DNA from: CAZVJU01 sp964627195
Lineage (GTDB): Bacteria > Patescibacteriota > Microgenomatia > UBA8517
Length of the DNA: 16,551 nt
Direction: 5' to 3'
Assembly: GCA_964627195.1 (NCBI GenBank)
Contig: CAZVJU010000023.1
Span: 1 to 16,551, forward strand
How positions within the stretch are numbered: the first letter of the stretch is position 1; each line of letters begins with the position of its first letter. The notes beneath the pieces were generated by a model, which was given only the letters and a program-made list of their open reading frames with translations, was not told the origin of the DNA and did not search any database. The translations under genes were made by a program, and so were the position numbers. This document shows, piece after piece, positions 12,517 to 16,551 of the stretch.

Positions 12517-13376
12517 AGTTCCGATAGGACTTGTTTTTTGCCTGATTCTTTTACCCCTGCAAGATCAAGGTAACGCTCAGTGGTTGAGAGTCGTTTATGG
12601 CCAACTGCTTGGGAAAGAACAACCAGATCTACTCCTTCTCTTAGGTTGTGGATGATAAATGTAGTTCTAAGATCGTTCACTGAATATTGAGGGATTTCTG
12701 CTTTTTGCATGTATCGATCAATTGCAGCACGGATGTTTCTAACTGCCAAGGGTTTGCCATTTTTACTGACGTAGAGGTAAGGCGAATCTGTCTTTGGTCT
12801 TTCTTTCAAGTACTCATCGAGAGCTTCTTTTGCAGGTTTATTTAGGGGTATCGTGCGTTGAGGCTGAGTCGCATAGCTATCAACTACAATTTCGTGGTCT
12901 GTCAAATTACCAAGCTTCATATTTGCAACTTCGGAAATTCTTATGCCGGTTTGAAGTATTAACTCAACTATTGCTGCGATTCTGGGATCATCTCTAACTA
13001 CATCCCTTAGTGCTCTATACTCCAGTGGGGAGAGAAATTTTGGCATTGCCGGTTCAATCTTGGGATGGGCCACAATTTCAGCTGGGTTGGCAATGGAGTG
13101 TTTTTCCGCAATGAGCCAACGGAAAAAGGTTTTAACGGCATTTAGTTTCCTGGAAACTGATTTCGGAGTATATTTTTGATTAAGGAGGGTATCTCGAAAA
13201 CCTTCTATATCAGCTTGCAGTACTTGATCCGGAGTAACTTTACCCTTGCCTGTAAGATATTCCAAAAGTTGTTCAAGATCAGCTCTGTAAGCTAGAATTG
13301 TGGAGGGGGATCGACCCATTGTCTCCAGATTGTGAATAAATTCTGGGAGAAGGTTTTGAAAGCTCGTCTGCGACAT
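12513..13376 (-). CDS. Tyrosine recombinase (XerC/XerD-like), divergent active site
   Basis: 287 residues, a normal Xer length. An N-terminal SAM-like core-binding domain (1-90, with STILAYRADLEQLLEYL) is followed by the catalytic domain. Visible active-site residues are R146 (TGIRISEV), R237 (NDLR), H260 (AVGHKR) and Y269 (TTERYLD). Two canonical residues appear changed. The first His of HxLR is Asn (N234), and the beta-hairpin Lys position lies in DSYATQPQR, with no Lys. CPR bacteria often have a single Xer protein to resolve chromosome dimers, which is a plausible role here; integration of a mobile element is an alternative. No att-like or dif-like site was identified nearby. The start has no Shine-Dalgarno sequence. 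Confidence 0.85.
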   Translation of the reverse strand: MSQTSFQNLLPEFIHNLETMGRSPSTILAYRADLEQLLEYLTGKGKVTPDQVLQADIEGFRDTLLNQKYTPKSVSRKLNAVKTFFRWLIAEKHSIANPAEIVAHPKIEPAMPKFLSPLEYRALRDVVRDDPRIAAIVELILQTGIRISEVANMKLGNLTDHEIVVDSYATQPQRTIPLNKPAKEALDEYLKERPKTDSPYLYVSKNGKPLAVRNIRAAIDRYMQKAEIPQYSVNDLRTTFIIHNLREGVDLVVLSQAVGHKRLSTTERYLDLAGVKESGKKQVLSEL

Positions 13377-13496
13377 ATCGTATTTAACTATTATGAATCG
13401 TTTTTAGCATAGAAATGGGATTTTGCTCACATTTTTAGTACTATGGATGTAATGATAACATAGTTTTAAAAAAAAGGTCAACTAGAAGGAGGAAAA

Positions 13497-13889
13497 TTGG
13501 CTATTAATACTCTCAAAGAAAAAGTCAAATTAATAGGAGAAAAATCCTTAGGTTTTTTTCTCTTGATACTTCTTGGAATCTTTATTTTGTCGATTGTAAG
13601 AAATTTTGAGCGTGTCAGAGAAGCTGAGATGCTTGCTAAAGAAGGAGAAGATGAAGTTCGTAAGCTAAGAGATGACCAGGAAAAGTTGAAAGAAGAAATT
13701 GAGAAAGTTCAATCAGAGGAGTTTGTTGAGAAACAACTAAGGGATACATTGGGAATGGCAAAAGAAGGTGAAATAATAATAATTTTGCCTGAAGATGATA
13801 TTGTTCGGAAATTTGCTCCTAAGGTAGAAATGGAAGAGGAAGTTTTACCGGATCCGAATTGGAAGAAGTGGGTAAAACTATTTCTTTGA
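13497..13889 (+). CDS. FtsB/DivIC-like septum formation initiator
   Basis: 130 residues from a TTG at 13497. This start is chosen because AGAAGGAGG (13484-13492) lies just upstream and no ATG is available; it is one of the few canonical ribosome-binding sites here. A short cytoplasmic tail is followed by one membrane segment (about 18-36, LGFFLLILLGIFILSIV). A coiled coil rich in Glu/Lys (40-75) comes next, then the conserved end EFVEKQLRDTLGMAKEGEIIIILP. FtsB/DivIC family proteins link early and late division proteins at the septum. An extended -10-like TGATAACAT lies about 35 nt upstream. The sequence 13890-14078 holds no gene I can support. Confidence 0.82.
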   Translation: MAINTLKEKVKLIGEKSLGFFLLILLGIFILSIVRNFERVREAEMLAKEGEDEVRKLRDDQEKLKEEIEKVQSEEFVEKQLRDTLGMAKEGEIIIILPEDDIVRKFAPKVEMEEEVLPDPNWKKWVKLFL

Positions 13890-14078
13890 ATTGTGTTGCG
13901 GAAACTGAAAGAAATCAGAAATTATTTCCTGACTATCCAGGTTCCTATTTTCATCCCTGCGTTATAAGTCCTATCATCGCAAAATGGGACAATTTCTTCA
14001 ACTTCGGGGTGGTCCGCGGACAAAGTTCGGATATTTTTCTATACAACCAATACAAAATTCCTATTTACAATCACCTAG

Positions 14079-14312
14079 TTACCCAAAAATGAGTCCAGCG
14101 GAAATTAGAACAACTAACCACTTAAAAATTGAGTCCTGAAACCTATCAATTAGAAAGGAAAATATTACGAACAGAACCAGTTTTATTAGAGCTACTTCAA
14201 TTTTTGTTTCAAAAAACAAAACTGAACCAATCTCGACTATTGCGAAAGCGATAGAGGCCTTAATAAAGTCAAACTTAAAAATTGATTGAAATAGCAGGAT
14301 TACAAAACCCAT
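14079..14312 (-). CDS. Small membrane protein (hypothetical)
   Basis: 77 residues, almost entirely hydrophobic, with two or three membrane helices (about 15-35, 38-56, 62-76). The ATG at 14312 directly follows the TAA of the upstream gene (TAA-ATG), so it is probably translated by coupling. No family is recognised. Composition and coupling argue for a real gene; an overlapping plus-strand frame is judged less likely. Confidence 0.55.
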   Translation of the reverse strand: MGFVILLFQSIFKFDFIKASIAFAIVEIGSVLFFETKIEVALIKLVLFVIFSFLIDRFQDSIFKWLVVLISAGLIFG

Positions 14313-15023
14313 TTAGTTGACCTCTTTTCCTGTGTTCGGGTCAACATACCCACCAACAAAAATTAGCTGAACTTTTGGAGAATTGGCCATAGTCAATACT
14401 TCTTGTTCACTAACGCTCAAGTTGTCAGCAAAGACGAAGAACTGAGTGTTATCAGAAGAACGCCATTTGTATACTCTCGATTTATTACCATCTTTGTCGG
14501 TTAGAGTCATTGCACATCCGTTGCTTGAATCCTTAGGCCTAAAAACTTGATAATCGCTTATAAATGTAGATTCAGTTTGAGGGGGTGAACATTTCTTTGT
14601 TTCAGGAGCATCAAACTGTAAGTGATAAGTAAATTTCTTTCCACTCGGATTATTATAAGTAAAGACAAAGAATCTGCCAGTCTCGTATCTTTCTGACTGA
14701 ACTGTGTCAGCTCTGACAAAGCCTGTAGGGATTATTTTTGGCACAACAACTAAATATGGGTTTCTGTGTAACACTCTTGTTGAAAATAATATTGCTCCGA
14801 TAAATATGATAATTGCTATAAGGATTAAGCCAAAGAAAAATAGCAACAATTTCTTAATCGATATTTTTTTCTTCGGGGCTGATTCAGGAGTGGAGGACGA
14901 ATATGTAATTGTTGGCTCTAAAGGTTGTTGATTCTGTAAAGTAGGCGTTGCAACTTGAGGATTATTGTTACCTTGTAAAGGTTGAGCACTAGGATTTTCT
15001 ATCGACCCCATTAGATTCATCAT
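14313..15023 (-). CDS. Single-pass membrane protein with extracytoplasmic domain (hypothetical)
   Basis: 236 residues. A low-complexity N-terminal tail rich in Gln, Pro, Asn, Ser and Thr (1-50) is followed by a basic stretch (KKKISIKK), a membrane segment (about 58-82, LLLFFFGLILIAIIIFIGAIL) and an outer domain of ~150 residues. That domain contains two Cys (in KKCSPP and NGCAM) that could form a disulfide. The layout (disordered cytoplasmic tail, one helix, outside domain) is common in CPR surface proteins. No function can be assigned. A start at Met5 is also possible; neither has a Shine-Dalgarno sequence. It leads the small membrane protein at 14079-14312. Confidence 0.75.
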   Translation of the reverse strand: MMNLMGSIENPSAQPLQGNNNPQVATPTLQNQQPLEPTITYSSSTPESAPKKKISIKKLLLFFFGLILIAIIIFIGAILFSTRVLHRNPYLVVVPKIIPTGFVRADTVQSERYETGRFFVFTYNNPSGKKFTYHLQFDAPETKKCSPPQTESTFISDYQVFRPKDSSNGCAMTLTDKDGNKSRVYKWRSSDNTQFFVFADNLSVSEQEVLTMANSPKVQLIFVGGYVDPNTGKEVN

Positions 15024-15147
15024 AGAACAACCATTTTTGTAAATCTACCCACCCCACCTGATTTTTCCAATTTCCGAAGTGGTTTAAGCCTAGGAAATCC
15101 GCAGCATAATTTTAGGAATCCCTACTTGCTGAACTGGAGTTGTGAAT

Positions 15148-15411
15148 TTACTTTGCCAATTTCAGGTAGTTAGCCAGTTGTTTCTTGATAACTCTCATGC
15201 CCATAGACGTTTTCAGATATTTCTCTCTAGCTTCGGCGTCGGATTTTAAAAGATATGCTTCATAATAAATCAATTTAAGGGGCATGTAAGGAGAGGTGAA
15301 AAAGTTTTTTCCAGAATTGTGTTCTTTAAGCCTCTTTCTTAAATCTGACGTGGAGCCTTTATATAGCCAATTCCTTTTCCTTATAGACTGTAAAACATAG
15401 ACATAATACAT
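15148..15411 (-). CDS. GIY-YIG domain protein (UPF0213/YhbQ-like)
   Basis: 87 residues, nearly all GIY-YIG nuclease domain. YVYVL (3-7) stands for the GIY half and YKGST (17-21) for YIG. DLRKRLKEHNSG carries the conserved Arg (R27) and His31, and DAEAREKYLK the conserved Glu (E63). Stand-alone small GIY-YIG proteins are common in CPR genomes; they are presumed DNA nucleases of unknown role. The start is fixed by a TATAAT box 7 nt upstream, giving a leaderless mRNA. That promoter sits within one arm of an inverted-repeat cluster next to a tRNA gene, a setting reminiscent of mobile or homing elements. Confidence 0.87.
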   Translation of the reverse strand: MYYVYVLQSIRKRNWLYKGSTSDLRKRLKEHNSGKNFFTSPYMPLKLIYYEAYLLKSDAEAREKYLKTSMGMRVIKKQLANYLKLAK

Positions 15412-15418
15412 TGAGGTT

Positions 15419-15424
15419 ATTATA
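15419..15424 (-). promoter_or_regulatory. -10 element of the GIY-YIG gene (leaderless)
   Basis: Minus-strand TATAAT (15424-15419) is followed by 7 nt and the ATG at 15411. It lies inside the first hairpin of the 15412-15506 repeat cluster. Confidence 0.6.
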
Positions 15425-15463
15425 GCTCACTTCGTTCGCTATCAACCTCATGAGGGCGGAATG

Positions 15464-15490
15464 AAAAAAGTCCGTCGAAGCGGATTTTTT
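15464..15490 (-). terminator. Terminator (potentially bidirectional) downstream of the minus-strand tRNA
   Basis: TCCG (15471-15474) pairs with CGGA (15481-15484), extended by six A on one side and six T on the other with one bulged G. Read on the minus strand it gives a hairpin with a T tract beginning ~20 nt after the tRNA at 15508-15577, so it should end that transcript. It lies inside the larger TGAGGGC/GCCCTCA hairpin. Confidence 0.7.
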
Positions 15491-15507
15491 GAATTTGATG
15501 CCCTCAG

Positions 15508-15577
15508 TTGCGGGGCTGGGGGTCGAACCCAGCCTGGAAGATTATGAGCCTTCCGTGCAGCCGTACACTACCCCGCA
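15508..15577 (-). tRNA. tRNA with anticodon CAT (Met type)
   Basis: Minus-strand cloverleaf: acceptor TGCGGGG/CCCCGCA, TA, D-arm GTGT-ACGGCT-GCAC, anticodon stem GAAGG/TCTTC with loop CTCATAA, 4-nt variable loop, T-arm CTGGG-TTCGACC-CCCAG, discriminator A. The acceptor recalls bacterial initiator tRNA (xGCGGGG...CCCCGCA) with T1-A72 instead of the C1-A72 mismatch. However, the three G-C pairs of the initiator anticodon stem and the purine-11/pyrimidine-24 pair are absent. It may be initiator, elongator Met or lysidine-type Ile. An extended -10 TGATATAAT lies upstream on the minus strand (15605-15597). Confidence 0.85.
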
Positions 15578-15596
15578 TGTATTTCAAACAAGTAGT

Positions 15597-15621
15597 ATTA
15601 TATCACAAAATTTGATAAAAT
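15597..15621. promoter_or_regulatory. Divergent extended -10 promoters of the two CAT tRNAs
   Basis: On the minus strand TG-A-TATAAT spans 15605-15597 and faces the tRNA at 15577. On the plus strand TG-A-TAAAAT spans 15613-15621 and faces the tRNA at 15633. The elements are only 7 bp apart, so the two promoters may compete. Confidence 0.55.
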
Positions 15622-15632
15622 TTCGCTTGTGA

Positions 15633-15707
15633 GCCAGCGTAGCTCAGTGGCAGAGCGTTCGTTTCATAAGCGAAAAGTCATTGGTTCGATCCCAATCGCT
15701 GGCACCA
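15633..15707 (+). tRNA. tRNA with anticodon CAT (elongator Met or Ile2 type), CCA encoded
   Basis: Acceptor GCCAGCG/CGCTGGC (15633-15639, 15697-15703), discriminator A15704 and encoded CCA (15705-15707). D-arm GCTC-AGTGGCA-GAGC, anticodon stem TTCGT/GCGAA with loop TTCATAA (15663-15669), variable AAGTC, T-arm ATTGG-TTCGATC-CCAAT. G1-C72 excludes an initiator. The anticodon CAT could serve Met or, if lysidine-modified, Ile. Confidence 0.92.
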
Positions 15708-15716
15708 ATTAACCAC

Positions 15717-15745
15717 TTGACCACGTGATTACTTTGTAATACAAT
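15717..15745 (+). promoter_or_regulatory. Promoter/operator of the BrnT/BrnA-like pair
   Basis: TTGACC (15717-15722), exactly 17 nt and TACAAT (15740-15745) form a good sigma-70-type promoter, but the -10 box overlaps the ATG of the toxin gene (15744). The spacer holds CACGTG (15722-15727) and the inverted repeat ATTAC-TTT-GTAAT (15728-15740), likely operator sequences for autoregulation. Confidence 0.5.
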
Positions 15746-16031
15746 GTCTTCTAAACAAGCCCAATTCAGATTAATTTGGGATAACTGGAATAAAGAGCAT
15801 ATTAAAAAGCACGGTGTTTCGATATCTGAAGTCGAAGAAGTTTGCAAAAACGCAGTAGCGGTAAAACAATCATATCTAGGAAGAACAATGGTTTTTGGAA
15901 AAACTGTAAACGGTAGATTGTTAACAATAGTTTTGTCTTTTGGAAATGAAAAGGACGCCTATGTAGTTTCCGCAAGAGATATGAGTAAGAACGAAAGGGA
16001 GATATATTATGAAAAAACCAAAACCGATTAA
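15744..16031 (+). CDS. brnT: BrnT-family toxin-like protein
   Basis: 95 residues. LIWDNWNKEHIKKHGVSISEVEEV (10-33) is the N-terminal BrnT signature (WDxxNxxxxxKHGV), GRTMVFGKTVNGRLLTIVLSF follows, and the domain ends in VVSARDMSKNEREIY. BrnT is a RelE-fold ribonuclease toxin. The start is uncertain: the best promoter would begin transcription a few bases downstream of this ATG, while the next methionine is internal. The 3' end overlaps the antitoxin gene by 23 nt, the usual toxin-first order of BrnT/BrnA. Confidence 0.85.
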   Translation: MSSKQAQFRLIWDNWNKEHIKKHGVSISEVEEVCKNAVAVKQSYLGRTMVFGKTVNGRLLTIVLSFGNEKDAYVVSARDMSKNEREIYYEKTKTD

Positions 16032-16305
16032 ACCATTTAGAAATCTTGATCAAGAGGCAAAATTTTGGAACACTCACGATCTGGGTAAGATCCTTGAGGA
16101 TCCTGAAACTCCTATTTCCAAACTTCTGCTTATCGAGCCGAAAAAAGAGGTTATGATGACTTTGAGGGTTCAGAAATCTGTTAAAGATAAAATTGAAAAA
16201 CTAGCGAAGATAAAAGGACTAAATCTAACAACGCTTTCTAGGATGTGGTTGATAGAGAAATTAACAGAGGAGGAAGAAGTACTAAAGAAACACTCTAAAG
16301 TCTAA
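16009..16305 (+). CDS. brnA: BrnA-like/ribbon-helix-helix antitoxin
   Basis: 98 residues. NLDQEAKFWNTHDLGKILED (13-32) is the N-terminal toxin-wrapping segment typical of BrnA. MMTLRVQKSVKDKIEKLAKIKGLNLTTLSRMWLIEKL is a CopG-type ribbon-helix-helix DNA-binding domain with the family's TLSRxWLxEKL end. GGGAGAT precedes the ATG inside the toxin gene. It should neutralise BrnT and repress the shared promoter. The gene ends 4 nt before the promoter of the next RNA. Confidence 0.85.
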   Translation: MKKPKPIKPFRNLDQEAKFWNTHDLGKILEDPETPISKLLLIEPKKEVMMTLRVQKSVKDKIEKLAKIKGLNLTTLSRMWLIEKLTEEEEVLKKHSKV

Positions 16306-16308
16306 AAT

Positions 16309-16337
16309 TTGCTTTTTGGATTTTTGTTTGCTAATAT
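16309..16337 (+). promoter_or_regulatory. Promoter of the right-edge structured RNA
   Basis: TTGCTT (16309-16314), 17 nt and TAATAT (16332-16337). Transcription would start at about 16344, shortly before the structured segment. Confidence 0.45.
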
Positions 16338-16371
16338 ACTTTTTAAATAAAAGCTATGATGCGATAAGGTT

Positions 16372-16500
16372 GGGATCGTGGAGCTGACCCTAATCAGGTA
16401 CGGAGGCGAAACCGTTAAAGACCGCAACGAGTGTCGTAAAAACGGAGCTCGTCAAGAATAAGGTTTACTTATTTGACGATCCCGATAAATCGGGATTTTT
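16372..16500 (+). ncRNA. Structured RNA with exclusive terminator; candidate riboswitch-like leader
   Basis: An 8-bp outer helix GGGATCGT/ACGATCCC (16372-16379, 16476-16483) encloses GAGCT/AGCTC (16381-16385, 16446-16450), CCGTT/AACGG (16412-16416, 16441-16445) and ACGA-GTG-TCGT (16427-16437). The 3' strand of the outer helix is also the 5' arm of an intrinsic terminator, ATCCCGA-TAAA-TCGGGAT (16479-16496) with T tract. It also overlaps a hairpin, CGTCA...TGACG with AATAAG/CTTATT (16450-16478). Helix and terminator cannot coexist, the logic of a transcription-attenuating leader. I could not match a known riboswitch class. The controlled gene would start beyond the window; alternatively it is a free small RNA. 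Confidence 0.6.
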
Positions 16501-16520
16501 CATACTTACCTTACTTGAAA

Positions 16521-16540
16521 CTGCGGGTGTAAACCCGCAG
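16521..16540 (+). repeat. Perfect 8-bp hairpin with GTAA loop
   Basis: CTGCGGGT (16521-16528), GTAA and ACCCGCAG (16533-16540). There is no T tract, so it is not a terminator. It lies between the attenuator and a gene presumably starting beyond 16551. Confidence 0.6.
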
Positions 16541-16551
16541 AGGAAGTGAAG

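Larger units (their letters stand above)
15412..15506. repeat. Cluster of interlocking inverted repeats between GIY-YIG gene and tRNA
   Basis: Four related arms alternate: TGAGGTT (15412-15418), AACCTCA (15444-15450), TGAGGGC (15451-15457) and GCCCTCA (15500-15506). Arms 1-2 and 3-4 pair perfectly, and arms 2-3 also pair partly (CCTCATGAGG is a palindrome). The first hairpin also contains ATAGC/GCTAT and encloses the -10 box of the GIY-YIG gene (minus-strand TATAAT at 15424-15419). Confidence 0.7.

Noticed and set aside
13859..14092. Plus-strand open frame of 77 codons overlapping the FtsB-like gene end
   Set aside because: It starts inside the FtsB-like gene without a ribosome-binding site, resembles no family I know and overlaps the end of the better supported minus-strand membrane gene.
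16372..16420. Idea of a ZTP (pfl) riboswitch because of the opening GGGATCGTGG
   Set aside because: The conserved 3' half of that class (CCGCCTGGGC-like) is absent.
16411..16437. Resemblance of CCGCAACGAG and neighbours to a conserved 16S rRNA segment
   Set aside because: Only about ten bases match; no other rRNA signature surrounds it.
1..16551. CRISPR array, insertion sequence or transposase
   Set aside because: No regularly spaced direct repeats and no transposase-like frame on either strand; the short inverted repeats surround tRNAs or gene starts.

Overview
The window looks like chromosomal DNA from a Patescibacteria/CPR bacterium, probably of the Microgenomates type. The signs are a low-GC, gene-dense layout, small proteins, an adenosylcobalamin-dependent ribonucleotide reductase, a two-lobed ThyX-like protein, a VirD4-like ATPase with a membrane anchor, a divergent Xer recombinase and a short FtsB-like protein. 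TGA is used as a stop codon in several genes (thyX-like, DNPH1-like, vapC), so this is not the recoded Gracilibacteria/Absconditabacteria code. Taxonomy is inferred from gene content only.

Layout. 1-881: 3' end of nrdJ, a possible small structured RNA and a terminator. 895-1026: a tRNA gene with anticodon GCT enclosed by a 23-nt inverted repeat. 1156-2526 (minus strand): btpA-like and dCTP-deaminase-like genes. 2645-3844: a small WYL-like protein and a NUDIX protein whose start is preceded by a terminator-like hairpin. 3907-6754: an ATGA-coupled operon of ThyX-like protein, DNPH1/deoxyribosyltransferase-like enzyme and thymidylate kinase. 6844-7546: a Phd/VapC toxin-antitoxin pair. 7568-8110: PduO-type cobalamin adenosyltransferase. 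8161-10997: a Pro-rich small protein and a large type IV secretion/conjugation-type ATPase, with repeated GTGAAGT/ACTTCAC hairpins. 11067-11924: a short UDP-sugar dehydrogenase. 11947-12178: a nested tRNA locus. 12210-12516: a small frameshifted gene. 12513-13376: a divergent Xer recombinase. 13497-13889: FtsB/DivIC-like. 14079-15023 (minus): two membrane proteins. 15148-15411 (minus): GIY-YIG protein. 15412-15707: hairpin cluster and two divergent CAT-anticodon tRNAs. 15744-16305: a BrnT/BrnA-like toxin-antitoxin pair. 16309-16551: a structured RNA with a terminator, possibly a riboswitch-like leader for a gene outside the window.

Functional theme. Much of the window concerns DNA precursor supply: class II ribonucleotide reductase, the enzyme that makes its adenosylcobalamin cofactor, a dCTP deaminase/dUTPase-fold protein, a ThyX-like protein, a deoxynucleotide hydrolase-like enzyme, dTMP kinase and a NUDIX hydrolase. 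No de novo cobalamin genes are visible, so the cofactor would have to be salvaged.

The most unusual signals are non-coding. (1) An arginine-type tRNA body carries a serine-codon anticodon and sits inside an inverted repeat. (2) A complete tRNA-Ile(UAU) lies in what would be the anticodon loop of another tRNA. (3) The RNA at the right edge has an outer helix and a terminator that exclude each other. (4) At least six genes have a -10 hexamer only 6-7 nt before the start codon and no Shine-Dalgarno sequence, which points to widespread leaderless mRNAs.
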